A stretch of DNA of 34,218 nt from Actinomycetota bacterium (GCA_947475125.1 CANJMX010000003.1:1-34218); one strand, 5' to 3'; numbered from the stretch's first letter, positions 1 to 8,310 are shown. The notes: generated from the sequence alone by a model not told the origin. Numbers and translations are program-made.

Positions 1-2
1 CC

Positions 3-1316
3 GGGCTCGAACTCCTACTGCTGGCTGTCCTCATCGCATGGACGGCCTTCTTCGTTGCCGCCGAATACGCCTTCGTGGCGTCGCGGCCCACGCGCATGCG
101 CGAGTTGGCGGACGAGGGCAACAAGCGTGCACAGCGGGTGCTGGCCATCCAGCAGAACCCGACGATGTTCATCTCGTCAATCCAGGTGGCCATCACATTC
201 AGCGCGCTGGCCACAGGTGCGGTGGGCGAGCCCGCCGTGCGGAGAGTGGTGGAAGACGTCCTGTCGCCTTTGGGTTCGGTGCTGAGCGCCAGCATCGTCA
301 CGATCATCAGCATCGTGCTCGGCTTCCTCGTCATCATCTCCGTCACGGTGGTGCTGGGGGAGATCGTGCCCAAGGCGCTGGCGCTGGCACGCACCGAGCG
401 CATCGCGATGGCCGTGGTGGGCCCCGTGCAGGCATTCACTGCGGTGGTCCGCCCATTCGTATGGCTCCTCGAGCGCCTGTCCGCGCTCACGCTGCGCCTA
501 TTCGGTATGCGGAGCGACATTCGGTTGGGGCGTGGCCACTCAGAGCAGGAATTAAAGATGATCCTCGCGGCGTCATACGAGGAGGGTGTGCTCGAGGCTG
601 ACGAGACGGAGATGCTCTCCCGCGTATTCGACTTCGCCGACACTGAGGCCCGTCAGGTGATGGTGCCGCGCCCGGACGTCGTTGGGCTCCCACTCACTGC
701 AACGGTGTCCGAGGCCGCGGGCATCGCTGAGTCGCACCCGTACACGCGGTATCCGGTGTTCGGTGACGACATCGATGACGTTCACGGAGTGGTGCATATC
801 CGCCAGCTCTTCGAGGCCACGCGGGCCGGCTCACACGACGCCTGGATCCGCGATCTCGTGCGTCCGGTGCAGAAGGTGCCCGAGACCAAGAACCTCGACG
901 CCCTGCTGCTCGACTTCCGACGTACCCAGAGCCATCTGGCCATCGTTGTTGACGAGTACGGGTCAACCGCGGGCGTGGTGACGCTTGAGGACCTCGTGGA
1001 GGAGATCATGGGGGAGATCGATGACGAGTTCGATCTTCCATCTGACGACGTTGTGGTGGGTCCGGGCGGGCGCATCACGGTTATCGGCTCGTACGGGATT
1101 GAGGATTTCAACGAGCGCTTCGGTACCGAGTTCGACGACGAGGACATCAACAGCATCGGTGGAGTCGTATTTCATGCGCTGGGGCGGGTGCCGGAGGAGG
1201 GGGACTCCACGAGCGTGCCGGGCATGAACTTCACGGTGCTTGAGATGGATGGATCGCGCATCGTGCGGGTGCTTGCGACTCCCACGCCCGATCTGCTCGG
1301 CGAGGCAACCGAGTAG
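3..1316 (+). CDS. CNNM/CorC (HlyC-type) membrane transporter, 5' end missing
   Basis: Integral membrane protein of the CNNM/CBS/CorC family, whose members are linked to Mg2+/Co2+ or Na+ transport. The reading frame is open to the first base of the window, so the true start lies upstream; the GTG at 75 is an internal Val codon because the upstream residues (FFVAAEYAFVASRPTRM) are the typical start of the DUF21/CNNM domain. Order: DUF21 membrane domain to about base 530, a linked CBS pair (including VVDEYGSTAGVVTLEDLVEEI), then the C-terminal CorC_HlyC domain (GPGGRITVIGSYGIEDFNE). The family is certain; the transported ion cannot be read from sequence. It ends 69 bp before tRNA-Arg. Confidence 0.93.
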   Translation, partial: GLELLLLAVLIAWTAFFVAAEYAFVASRPTRMRELADEGNKRAQRVLAIQQNPTMFISSIQVAITFSALATGAVGEPAVRRVVEDVLSPLGSVLSASIVTIISIVLGFLVIISVTVVLGEIVPKALALARTERIAMAVVGPVQAFTAVVRPFVWLLERLSALTLRLFGMRSDIRLGRGHSEQELKMILAASYEEGVLEADETEMLSRVFDFADTEARQVMVPRPDVVGLPLTATVSEAAGIAESHPYTRYPVFGDDIDDVHGVVHIRQLFEATRAGSHDAWIRDLVRPVQKVPETKNLDALLLDFRRTQSHLAIVVDEYGSTAGVVTLEDLVEEIMGEIDDEFDLPSDDVVVGPGGRITVIGSYGIEDFNERFGTEFDDEDINSIGGVVFHALGRVPEEGDSTSVPGMNFTVLEMDGSRIVRVLATPTPDLLGEATE

Positions 1317-1385
1317 CGGCTCACAGCGGCGGCGGGGAGTCGGGGGTGATGCGATCCTCTGGTACCGTGCCCACCGCAGCAGCGC

Positions 1386-1459
1386 GCGCCAGTAGCTCAG
1401 TCGGATAGAGCGCCGGTCTACGAAACCGGAGGTCGCAGGTTCGAATCCTGCCTGGCGCA
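1386..1459 (+). tRNA. tRNA-Arg (anticodon ACG)
   Basis: A 74-nt cloverleaf. The acceptor GCGCCAG (1386-1392) pairs with CTGGCGC (1452-1458), with discriminator A at 1459. The anticodon stem CCGGT/ACCGG closes the loop CTACGAA, giving anticodon ACG (Arg, CGN codons; A34 is normally deaminated to inosine). The T arm contains GGTTCGAATCC. CCA is not encoded and must be added after transcription. Confidence 0.97.
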
Positions 1460-1462
1460 TCC

Positions 1463-1482
1463 GGGCCCACTTCACTGGGCCC
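1463..1482 (+). terminator. Hairpin after tRNA-Arg, possible terminator
   Basis: GGGCCCA (1463-1469) and TGGGCCC (1476-1482) form a perfect 7-bp stem with a 6-nt loop, starting 3 nt after the tRNA. Only CTTCG follows, not a U-tract, so termination is plausible rather than certain. Confidence 0.45.
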
Positions 1483-1537
1483 CTTCGAAGTCCTTACGCC
1501 CGGAACCTGGGCCAATCAGGGCACAGTGTCAAGGCCC

Positions 1538-1543
1538 TAGACT
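1538..1543 (+). promoter_or_regulatory. -10 element TAGACT, leaderless layout
   Basis: TAGACT lies exactly 6 nt before the GTG at 1550 and no Shine-Dalgarno is visible. This fits transcription starting at or beside the start codon. No convincing -35 was seen. Confidence 0.5.
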
Positions 1544-1549
1544 CGTGCC

Positions 1550-2314
1550 GTGCACCGATCGATCGTCACTGGAATCCTGCTTTCCGCCGCCATGGCGTCA
1601 TACGCCGTGGCCAGCGCCCCGGAGATCCCGTGGTCGCAGATTGCGAGCCGACCGCACGACCAGCGGGCATTCACCGAAGGCCTGGTGGCGCATGGGCGTG
1701 TACTGCTCGAGAGCACCGGGCTTGAAGGGCGCTCATCGGTGCGCCGGGTTGACCCGGCGACTGGGCGGGTGCTTCGCATCACGCACAGCTCGGCGCGGAT
1801 ATTTGGCGAGGGCCTCACCGTGCTGAAGGGGTCGGCCTGGCAACTGACGTGGCGCAATCGGGTCATCAATGTCTTTGCGCCGGCGAGCCTGCGGAAGAAG
1901 GTTACGAAGCCTTATCCATACGAAGGATGGGGCCTGACCACCGATGGGACATCCCTCATCGCCAGCGACGGCTCGCCCACTGTGCGGTGGCTCAGCCCAG
2001 GCAGCCTCACGATTCAGCGCACCATCTCGGTGCACGACGGCGATACGGCCATTGGACGCCTGAACGAGCTTGAGATGATTGACGGAGTGCTGTGGTCCAA
2101 CGTGTGGCTCACCAGCCGCATCGCGCTCATCGACCCGGCCGACGGACATGTGCGTGCCTGGATCGATCTCTCGCAACTCAACCCGGGCATCTCGGATCCC
2201 GACGCCGTGATGTGTGGCATTGCCGTCGATCCGCTCACACACTTGCCAGTGGTCACCGGCAAGTTTTGGCCAAACATGTACGTGATCAGGCTCGACGCCC
2301 CGATTCCCGCCTAA
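1550..2314 (+). CDS. Glutaminyl-peptide cyclotransferase, secreted
   Basis: Predicted beta-propeller glutaminyl cyclase (plant/bacterial QC type), which would convert N-terminal Gln to pyroglutamate outside the cytoplasm. The 254-aa protein starts with a short signal-like segment (MHRSIVTGILLSAAMASYAVAS). Family landmarks occur in order: FTEGL near residue 41, ESTGLEGRSSV, GEGLT, YEGWGLTTDGTSLIASDGS (about 124-142), LNELEMIDGVLWSNVW, IDPADGHVRAWIDL, and VTGKFWPNMYVI near the C-terminus. The GTG start is supported by the -10 hexamer 6 nt upstream and by the signal peptide beginning there. Monocistronic and convergent with the gene ending at 2340. The physiological substrate is unknown. Confidence 0.88.
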   Translation: MHRSIVTGILLSAAMASYAVASAPEIPWSQIASRPHDQRAFTEGLVAHGRVLLESTGLEGRSSVRRVDPATGRVLRITHSSARIFGEGLTVLKGSAWQLTWRNRVINVFAPASLRKKVTKPYPYEGWGLTTDGTSLIASDGSPTVRWLSPGSLTIQRTISVHDGDTAIGRLNELEMIDGVLWSNVWLTSRIALIDPADGHVRAWIDLSQLNPGISDPDAVMCGIAVDPLTHLPVVTGKFWPNMYVIRLDAPIPA

Positions 2315-2339
2315 AAGGGAACCGGGGCGGAGCCGGGTG

Positions 2340-2783
2340 CTACTTGGCCGAGATGGCCACCAGCGGGATCTTGCGGCTGGTCTTCGTCGAGTACTCGTCG
2401 TAGTCGGGCCAGATCGCGGTCATGATCTTCCAGACCCGGTCGCGGTCCTCGTCGGCAACGGTGCGTGCGGTGCCGGTCATGATGTCCTCACCCATCTGGA
2501 TCACGACCTCGGGGTCGGCAACCAGATTGAGGTACCAGTCGGGGTGCTTGGGTGCACCGGCATATGACGCCATCACCACGTAGTCATCGCCGTCGCGGCC
2601 ATAGATCAGCGCGGTGCGGCGGGCAGTGCCGGACTTATTGCCGCGGGTCGTGAGCAGCAGCGTGGGTACGCCCGGCTGCCAGTAATGCCCCTCTTTGCCA
2701 CCCGACTCAACATAAAGCTTCACGTGCTCGGCGATCCAGGAATCACCGGTGGGGTCAATCGGGGTCTCATCAATCAGTGCCAT
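2340..2783 (-). CDS. Deazaflavin (F420)-dependent nitroreductase-family protein
   Basis: A 147-aa DDN/FDR-type split-barrel flavin/F420 protein; family members reduce varied substrates with F420H2. Family marks are the central PTLLLTTRGNKSG segment, RRTALIYGRDGDDYVVMAS, GAPKHPDWYLNLVADPEV, and a C-terminal WPDYDEYSTKT segment. The start at 2783 (MALIDETP) is chosen over an in-frame extension because GAGGAG lies about 8 nt upstream. It follows the small gene at 2806-3063 by 22 nt on the same strand, so the two are probably cotranscribed. No F420 biosynthesis gene is in the window, so cofactor use is family inference; the substrate is unknown. Confidence 0.85.
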   Translation of the reverse strand: MALIDETPIDPTGDSWIAEHVKLYVESGGKEGHYWQPGVPTLLLTTRGNKSGTARRTALIYGRDGDDYVVMASYAGAPKHPDWYLNLVADPEVVIQMGEDIMTGTARTVADEDRDRVWKIMTAIWPDYDEYSTKTSRKIPLVAISAK

Positions 2784-2805
2784 GTGTTGTCTCCTCGGGC
2801 GCCCA

Positions 2806-3063
2806 TCAACCGACGATGCGCCAATAGCGTGGCTGGAAGGGGGCGGGGTCGTGCATGGAGTCGTCACGGGCGGAGTCGAGGTGGACATGCCCCTCAACCT
2901 CGAGCCTGAGCAGGGCATCCACGAAGTGCTCGGGTGAACCGGCGGACTCGCCGCCCATGCGTTCGTAGAGGTACGCCTCGCGCACCGGTTCCCCGGATGC
3001 CCTCAGGTGTTCGATGATCACCGCGTGCAGAGCCTGATCTGGAGCCATCTCGGCTGCCTCCAT
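2806..3063 (-). CDS. Small winged-helix-like protein of unknown function
   Basis: An 85-aa acidic protein I do not recognise as a named family. It reads like a compact winged helix: helix ALHAVIIEHLRASGE, a second helix VREAYLYERM, a third EHFVDALLRLEVEGHV, then a wing-like HLDSARDDSM and a C-terminal PFQPRYWRIV. It has a TAGAGT hexamer at 3083-3088 (reverse strand) and a weak GAG-rich ribosome site. It is probably the first gene of a two-gene unit with the DDN-family gene, so a sensor or regulator role for that gene is possible, but this rests on position only. Confidence 0.65.
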   Translation of the reverse strand: MEAAEMAPDQALHAVIIEHLRASGEPVREAYLYERMGGESAGSPEHFVDALLRLEVEGHVHLDSARDDSMHDPAPFQPRYWRIVG

Positions 3064-3143
3064 ACGTCTCGTTCTCGCATCGACTCTACGCCACGGATCC
3101 GCTCGAACACCGGAGTGCGTCGCGTATCAGGCAACATTGCCGC

Positions 3144-4310
3144 ATGGGCTCCACCTCACTTCTCGTAATCCACGATGACGATCTGGGAATGGCCTATGCC
3201 GACCACCCCACGGATCGGCGGCGGCATCAGTTGGCGGTGGCGCTTGCCCGATCCGCTGGAATTCTCGATGCGCCCGGTGTCGAGGTGATTGGCGCGCCCG
3301 GCCCGATGGATGACGAGCAACTCGGCACCATGTTCGCCCCGGCATTCGTACGCGCAATGCGCACCTACAGCCGCACGCCGCAGCTGGCGGCCTCACCTGA
3401 GGCCCGCCAGTGGGGCCTCACGGGCGATATCCATCCGTACCCACTCATGCACCACGACTCGGCCCGCACAGCGCAGGTGGCGTGGGACGCCGGCAGGGCA
3501 GTAGCGGAGGGGCACACCCTCCGCGCCATCAGCCCAGCGGGCGGTGCCCACCACGGTCTGGCCAACAAAGCCGGCGGGTTCGGGCTCTACAACGACACCG
3601 CAGTGGCCATCCATGCGCTCAAGGCGTGTGGGGTAGAGCGCGTGGCCTACGTGGATCTCGATACCCATCACGGGGATGGGACGCAGGGGATGTTCTGGAA
3701 CGACCCCCAGGTGCTCACGGTGTCGGTGCACGAGAGCGGCAAGTTCCTGTTCCCGGGCACAGGATTTGCGTTCGAAGTGGGGGGACCCGACGCCATCGGG
3801 TCGGCAATCAATGTCGCCCTGCCGCCAGATTCGGGTGACGATGCCTACCGGCGGGTGATGGCCGAGGTGGTGCTTCCCGCAGTGCGGACATTTCGTCCCG
3901 ACGCCATCGTCACGCAGAACGGCGTGGATCACCATCACGCCGACCCGCTTTCGCACCTGCTCACCACCATGCCGCTCTACCCGGAGCTGTGGCGTCAGCT
4001 GCGCGAGGTGGCCGATGAATGCTGCGAGGGTCGATGGGCGGCGCTCGCCGGCGGGGGGTACGACCCATGCAATGCACCGCCTCGCGCGTGGGCCATGTTG
4101 ATGGCCGAGATGGCAGGCGTACCTGTCCCGGCGAAAATGCCGGGCGACTGGCTGGCCACCGCGACCGCGGCCGGTTGCGACGCTCCTGCGTCTGCCTGGC
4201 TGCAGGACGACCCCCCCTCTGCCGACCCCGAGCGTGACGCCCGTGTGGCACGCGAAGTGGGGGAGGCGATCAGCACCACGCTCCTGGCGTCACCGCTTCT
4301 GAGGGGCTGA
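3144..4310 (+). CDS. AcuC-type histone deacetylase-superfamily protein
   Basis: A 388-aa Zn-dependent deacetylase of the class I HDAC/AcuC group. Visible active-site parts: the HH pair in GGAHHGLANKAGGFGLYND (about 134-151), the charge-relay and Zn ligands in YVDLDTHHGDGTQ (D171, D173, H175), and the last Zn ligand D262 in VTQNGVDHHHADPLS. GGGYDPCNAPPRAW closes the pocket. In Bacillus, AcuC deacetylates acetyl-CoA synthetase; here no acs, acuA or acuB gene is nearby, so the substrate is open. The ATG has no Shine-Dalgarno but CAACAT (3132-3137) sits 6 nt upstream. The K+ channel gene follows 38 nt downstream on the same strand. Confidence 0.9.
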   Translation: MGSTSLLVIHDDDLGMAYADHPTDRRRHQLAVALARSAGILDAPGVEVIGAPGPMDDEQLGTMFAPAFVRAMRTYSRTPQLAASPEARQWGLTGDIHPYPLMHHDSARTAQVAWDAGRAVAEGHTLRAISPAGGAHHGLANKAGGFGLYNDTAVAIHALKACGVERVAYVDLDTHHGDGTQGMFWNDPQVLTVSVHESGKFLFPGTGFAFEVGGPDAIGSAINVALPPDSGDDAYRRVMAEVVLPAVRTFRPDAIVTQNGVDHHHADPLSHLLTTMPLYPELWRQLREVADECCEGRWAALAGGGYDPCNAPPRAWAMLMAEMAGVPVPAKMPGDWLATATAAGCDAPASAWLQDDPPSADPERDARVAREVGEAISTTLLASPLLRG

Positions 4311-4322
4311 GCACAAGGAAAA

Positions 4323-4337
4323 CGCCCGGCGCGGGCG
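4323..4337. terminator. GC hairpin between acuC-like gene and K+ channel gene
   Basis: CGCCCG (4323-4328) pairs with CGGGCG (4332-4337) around a 3-nt loop. On the plus strand only AAAT follows; on the minus strand it is followed by TTTTCC. It could partly terminate the deacetylase transcript or just separate the two genes. Confidence 0.3.
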
Positions 4338-4348
4338 AAATCGGCACC

Positions 4349-5170
4349 GTGGTTCCCAAGCCCAGTATCTCGAAGCTCGTGCTCCCAGCCGATCTTCAGA
4401 ACCCCGGTTACGACCTCTTCATCATCGTTGCGACGGTGCTGTCGCTCTTCAACTGGGTCATTTTGGTGATCCCCAAGCTTCCGGGTCCGGACATCAAGGG
4501 GCTCGTCCTCATGATGACCCCTCTGCTCACGGTCATCCTGCTGAGCGACTTCGCGATGCGGCTGCATTCCTCGCGGCCCAATCGCATGCGCTACCTCAAT
4601 CACCGTGGCGGCTGGCTCGATCTGCTGGGCAGCCTTCCCCTCGCGGGCATTTTCAGGCTCTTCCGGCTCATCCGCGTCACGGCCGCCTTCCGGCATTTCG
4701 GCACCCGCAATGTCATGCGCTGGTTCATCGCCAACCGCGCACGCGGCACCCTGTTCCTCGTCTTCTCGCTCATCCTCATCATCCTGGAGTTCGGCGGGCT
4801 GATGGTGCTTCACTTCGAATCAGGCGCGCCGGGGGCGAACATCCAGACGGGTGGGCAGGCACTGTGGTGGGGCGTTGTCACCATCTCCACCGTGGGCTAC
4901 GGCGACCTGTACCCGGTGACCACGGGTGGTCAGATCACCGCGACAGTGATGATTTTCTCCGGCGTGGCCGTCATCGGCATCTACACCGCATGGGCCGCCT
5001 CGACCTTCACCGGAACAGGCGGCGGCACCACAAAGGGCGGTCCCACCGCGGAGATCACCGTGGCCCCCGAGCCGGCGGAGTATCCGCCTGGACCGATCCA
5101 CGATGTCATCCACGATCTACGCGAACGCCTCGATCATCTCGAGTCGTTGGTGAAGCGCAAGGGGCCCTAG
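4349..5170 (+). CDS. Voltage-gated-like potassium channel
   Basis: A 273-aa inner-membrane ion channel of the 6-TM type. Hydrophobic segments: about 22-42, 50-69, 88-101, 134-154 and 196-215. The pore loop carries the K+ selectivity filter TVGYGD (181-186) within ALWWGVVTISTVGYGDLYPV. Before it is a short S4-like helix with spaced arginines (RLFRLIRVTAAFRHF, about 103-117); charge spacing is weaker than in classical voltage sensors, so voltage gating is uncertain. The cytoplasmic tail ends in a likely coiled coil (VIHDLRERLDHLESLVKRK); no RCK domain is present. The GTG start has no clear ribosome site or -10. Its stop codon shares CTAG (5167-5170) with the convergent drrB-like gene. Confidence 0.87.
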   Translation: MVPKPSISKLVLPADLQNPGYDLFIIVATVLSLFNWVILVIPKLPGPDIKGLVLMMTPLLTVILLSDFAMRLHSSRPNRMRYLNHRGGWLDLLGSLPLAGIFRLFRLIRVTAAFRHFGTRNVMRWFIANRARGTLFLVFSLILIILEFGGLMVLHFESGAPGANIQTGGQALWWGVVTISTVGYGDLYPVTTGGQITATVMIFSGVAVIGIYTAWAASTFTGTGGGTTKGGPTAEITVAPEPAEYPPGPIHDVIHDLRERLDHLESLVKRKGP

Positions 5171-5937
5171 CCGGTACGTCTGCGGTACTGGCGCGTTGCC
5201 AGTGGAATCATCACGGCGCTGATTCCCACCATCCAGATGAGCGAGAGCCACACGAGGTTGCCGACCGGCTGCGCGAGAAATAGCGCACGCACGGCATTCA
5301 CCACCACTGTGAATGGCTGGTTTACCGCGAAGCCCTGAAGCCACGACGGCATGCTGTCGGTGGGCACGAATGCAGAACTTGCGAAGGTGAGTGGGAAGAG
5401 CCAGATGAAGCCCGCTGACTGAACTGCCTCGACCGTCTTCATTGAGAGGGCGATGACCACGCCGATCCACGAGAAGGCGAACGAGGTGAGAAACAGGAGG
5501 CCAAAGGCCACGATCATGGCCCCCACGGATCCCGATGGGCGAAAGCCCACCAGCAGGCCGACGCCCATCATCACCGCCACCACGGCGGCGTTCCGCACGA
5601 GGTCCGACACCGTGCGGCCCACCAGCACTGCAGAGCGGGCCATGGGCAGCGAGCGGAATCGGTCGATGATTCCGCGGCGGAGGTCCTCGGCCAGGCCAAT
5701 GCCGCTCGCCACTGCGCCAAACGCCACGGTCTGCGCGAAGATCCCCGGCATGAGGTAGTTGACGTAACTCTCGCCCGGGGTCTGGATGGCGCCCCCAAAC
5801 ACGTACCGGAACAGCAGCACGAACATGACCGGCTGGATGAGGGCGAAGATGAGCACCTCGGGGATGCGCGGCAACTGGATGAGTTGACGCCAGATCACCA
5901 CGCCGGAGTCCTTGAGCGCACGCGTTGGGGAGGTCAT
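5167..5937 (-). CDS. ABC-2 type exporter permease, DrrB-like
   Basis: A 256-aa ABC-2 membrane subunit with about six hydrophobic segments, including IPEVLIFALIQPVMFVLLFRY near residue 25 and FLTSFAFSWIGVVIALSM near 150. The cytoplasmic loop RRGIIDRFRSLPMARSAVLVGR (first 20 residues shown by position 88-107) is the classic signature of the daunorubicin-resistance (DrrB) permease family. It overlaps the upstream ATPase gene by 4 nt (ATGA at 5934-5937), so the pair is translationally coupled and forms one exporter. The exported compound cannot be read from sequence; no antibiotic cluster is nearby. Confidence 0.9.
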   Translation of the reverse strand: MTSPTRALKDSGVVIWRQLIQLPRIPEVLIFALIQPVMFVLLFRYVFGGAIQTPGESYVNYLMPGIFAQTVAFGAVASGIGLAEDLRRGIIDRFRSLPMARSAVLVGRTVSDLVRNAAVVAVMMGVGLLVGFRPSGSVGAMIVAFGLLFLTSFAFSWIGVVIALSMKTVEAVQSAGFIWLFPLTFASSAFVPTDSMPSWLQGFAVNQPFTVVVNAVRALFLAQPVGNLVWLSLIWMVGISAVMIPLATRQYRRRTG

Positions 5938-6902
5938 TCAGCCTCCTCGCCATCGCTGCGCTCGGCGACGTGTCCGGTGAGGGAGAGGAACACCTCATCA
6001 AGCGTCGGCCGGCGCAGACCAAGGTCCTCGGTTGCGATGCCCGCCTCGGCAATGGCCGCCGATACCCGCGCGAGCGCAGCGGCGCCATCGGACACGCCCG
6101 CAATCACCCGGCCACGCTCCACGTCCACGATGGGCTCATCCGACGCCGCCGCGGCAAGAATGCGCGTGGCCGCCGGGAGGTCGGCCGGGCGCACGACGGC
6201 GACCTCCACGCTTTCGTCGCCCACTCGTGCCTTCAGTTCGGCCGGCGACCCGTCGGCGATCACGCGGCCCTGGTCGATGACGGCGATCCGCTGGGCGAGC
6301 CGGTCGGCCTCTTCCAGATATTGGGTGGTGAGAAGCACCGTGGTGCCGTCGGTCACAAGGCGCTGAATGATTGTCCACAGCGACAGGCGACCTCGCGGGT
6401 CGAGTCCCGTCGTGGGCTCGTCGAGAAACAAGATGGGCGGGCGGGCCATAAGGCTGGACGCGAGGTCGAGCCGCCGGCGCATGCCTCCCGAGTACGTCTT
6501 TGAGATGCGGTCGGCGGCCTCGGCCAGATCGAACTCGTCGAGCAACTCCCCGGCGCGCGCGCGGGCATCACCCTTCGGCATGCCCGACAGACGGCCGAAC
6601 ATCACCAGGTTCTCGCGGCCGGTCAGGTACTCGTCAACGGCGGCGTACTGCCCTGCGAGACCAATGCGCTCACGCACCTGTGCCGGGTGGCGCACCACGT
6701 CGATGCCATCGACAGACGCGCTGCCTTCGTCTGGCTGGAGCAATGTGGCCAGGATGCGAACGGTCGTGCTCTTGCCGGACCCGTTGGGTCCGAGAAGGCC
6801 GAACACGATTCCGCGGGGGATCTCGAGGTCGATCTTCTCCAGGGCAATCGTCTTGCCGAAGCGCTTGCTGATGCCATCGGCGCGAATTGCGATGTCACTC
6901 AT
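5934..6902 (-). CDS. ABC exporter ATP-binding protein, DrrA-like
   Basis: A 322-aa ATPase subunit. Walker A GPNGSGKST (38-46), signature YSGGM (137-141) with RRRLDLASSL, Walker B ILFLDEP (157-163), D-loop TTGLDPRGR, and switch His region LLTTQYLEEADRL. The C-terminal about 100 residues match the DUF4162-type extension typical of DrrA proteins. The ATG start has no Shine-Dalgarno but TAGGTT lies 6 nt upstream on the reverse strand. First gene of a two-gene unit with the permease; divergent from the small gene starting at 6976. Confidence 0.93.
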   Translation of the reverse strand: MSDIAIRADGISKRFGKTIALEKIDLEIPRGIVFGLLGPNGSGKSTTVRILATLLQPDEGSASVDGIDVVRHPAQVRERIGLAGQYAAVDEYLTGRENLVMFGRLSGMPKGDARARAGELLDEFDLAEAADRISKTYSGGMRRRLDLASSLMARPPILFLDEPTTGLDPRGRLSLWTIIQRLVTDGTTVLLTTQYLEEADRLAQRIAVIDQGRVIADGSPAELKARVGDESVEVAVVRPADLPAATRILAAAASDEPIVDVERGRVIAGVSDGAAALARVSAAIAEAGIATEDLGLRRPTLDEVFLSLTGHVAERSDGEEAE

Positions 6903-6908
6903 CGCGCG

Positions 6909-6914
6909 AACCTA
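6909..6914 (-). promoter_or_regulatory. -10 element TAGGTT for drrAB-like operon, leaderless layout
   Basis: Reverse-strand TAGGTT, 6 nt (CGCGCG) before the ATG at 6902. No Shine-Dalgarno is present. It lies in the short divergent region shared with the gene on the plus strand. Confidence 0.5.
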
Positions 6915-6963
6915 CCAGCGGCGCACCCGACCGCACTCCCAACGGTTTCCCGGTTATGACGCC

Positions 6964-6969
6964 TAAATT
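6964..6969 (+). promoter_or_regulatory. -10 element TAAATT, leaderless layout
   Basis: TAAATT, 6 nt (GTGCGC) before the GTG at 6976. The spacing argues for 6976 rather than the GTG at 6970, which would abut the hexamer. Confidence 0.45.
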
Positions 6970-6975
6970 GTGCGC

Positions 6976-7335
6976 GTGGACGACGACCGGCCCCTTCTGG
7001 ATCTCAACCCGACTCTGCTCGAGGATGCCCGAGCGGTGGTGTCGCTTGCGCTCTGGTGCGCCACGAGCCGGCTCGCCCGCACGTCGGCGCTCGAAGACGC
7101 CATCGGGCTTGCCTGCCTGGGCGATGCCGCAGAGGATCTCGGCGCACCGGGCGAGCCGGGCGTGCGGTGGCCGTCGGCGGATCTGCAGGGGCCCATCCGT
7201 GAGGCCGCCCGTCGGGTGATCGAGGCTTCTGCCCAGCACACCGACGACGTCCCCGAGCGTGCTGCCTGGTGGGATGAACAGTCGGCCCGCGCCGAGCGAC
7301 TCCTCACCGCCCTGACGAGGCCGCGGGCAAGCTAG
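6976..7335 (+). CDS. Hypothetical protein, about 119 aa
   Basis: Not recognised. A soluble, Ala/Arg/Glu-rich, mostly helical protein beginning MDDDRPLLDLNPTLLEDAR, with two Trp-containing helices (SLALWCATSRLA and PERAAWWDEQSARAERLL). No signal peptide, membrane segment or metal motif. The start at 6976 is preferred over GTG 6970 because of the TAAATT hexamer 6 nt upstream. Its stop TAG overlaps the stop of the convergent GST-like gene in a shared CTAG (7332-7335). Confidence 0.6.
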   Translation: MDDDRPLLDLNPTLLEDARAVVSLALWCATSRLARTSALEDAIGLACLGDAAEDLGAPGEPGVRWPSADLQGPIREAARRVIEASAQHTDDVPERAAWWDEQSARAERLLTALTRPRAS

Positions 7336-8297
7336 GCGGTGTGGCCACCGGCCAGCGCCTCGGGGCCCAGATGGGCGCGGCCGTGAGGCGGGGTCAGGTC
7401 TGGGCCATCGGAGACCGGGATGATTCCCGCCGGATTGATCGCGCCGTGCGTCAGGTAGTAGTGGCGCTTGATGTGATCCATCGAGATCGTGTCCATCACG
7501 CCGGGGATCTGGGCGACATCACGCACGAAGCCACACAGGGTGGGGGAGTCGGCAATCAGCCGCTCGTTGCACTTGAAGTGCGTGTGGTACACGGGATCGA
7601 ACCGCACCAACGTGGTGAAGAGTCGGATATCCGCCTCGGTGAACCGGTTGCCAGCCAGCCAGCGGGAGCGTTCCAGAATCGTCTCGACCTCAGTGAGGCC
7701 GCGCGACACATCGGACGCAGCGTCGTCGTACGCAGCCTGCGACGTCGCGAACCCGGCTCGGTACACGCCGTTGTTGATGAGGGGATACACCACGGCGTTC
7801 ACTGCGTCGATCTCTGCCTGGAGGTCTGCAGGCCGCAGCACTGGGGAACCAGATGCGAGGGGGCCGAACCCGGAGTCGAACATGCGCAAAATGTCTTCCG
7901 ACTCGTTATTAACGATGCAGCTCGCCCGCGTATCCCAAAGTACGGGCACGGTCACCCGCCCGGACCAGTCGGAATCGGTTGCCCGATATCCCTCGGAAAG
8001 AAACGCCCAGCGGTTTACTGGATCCGGCTCGTGCGTGAATGCCCATCCACGCTCGTCGCGTATCGGATCCACAACGGTCATCGCAACGACGTCACCCAGA
8101 CCTTTGAGCGCACGGGCGATGATGACGCGGTGGGCCCACGGGCACGCATACGACACGTAGAGGTGGTACCTGCCCAATTCAGGCGGGTGAGGCGTTCCAG
8201 GCGCCACCCAGCCCCGGAACGCCGAGGCCTGTCTGACAAACCGGCCGGAAGGGTCGGTTTCGGCCTCAAACTGAGCCCGAATGGTCAGCGGCGACAC
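7332..8297 (-). CDS. Xi-class GST / glutathionyl-hydroquinone reductase-like
   Basis: A 321-aa member of the xi-class glutathione transferases (YqjG/ECM4/PcpF type). Thioredoxin-fold active site Y-ACPWAHR with catalytic C52; the cis-Pro segment VPVLWDTRASCIVNNESED; YPLINNGVYRAGFATSQAAY; and the C-terminal helical domain with RFDPVYHTHFKCN, all diagnostic. Known members reduce glutathionyl-hydroquinones. Actinobacteria usually make mycothiol, so the natural thiol here is uncertain. GTG start with no strong ribosome site; it lies 13 nt after the 8311-8736 gene and is probably cotranscribed with it. Confidence 0.9.
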   Translation of the reverse strand: MSPLTIRAQFEAETDPSGRFVRQASAFRGWVAPGTPHPPELGRYHLYVSYACPWAHRVIIARALKGLGDVVAMTVVDPIRDERGWAFTHEPDPVNRWAFLSEGYRATDSDWSGRVTVPVLWDTRASCIVNNESEDILRMFDSGFGPLASGSPVLRPADLQAEIDAVNAVVYPLINNGVYRAGFATSQAAYDDAASDVSRGLTEVETILERSRWLAGNRFTEADIRLFTTLVRFDPVYHTHFKCNERLIADSPTLCGFVRDVAQIPGVMDTISMDHIKRHYYLTHGAINPAGIIPVSDGPDLTPPHGRAHLGPEALAGGHTA

Positions 8298-8310
8298 CCG
8301 CTGCGAGCGA

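Noticed and set aside
963-1475. 170-aa reverse-strand frame containing RQAGFEPATSGFVDRRSIRLSYW
   Set aside because: This is the well-known false peptide from reading tRNA antisense; it overlaps tRNA-Arg and the CorC-family gene.
2806-2918. 45-codon N-terminal extension of the DDN-family gene
   Set aside because: It overlaps the upstream small gene, is Pro/Ser/Thr-rich, and a GAGGAG ribosome site marks ATG 2783.
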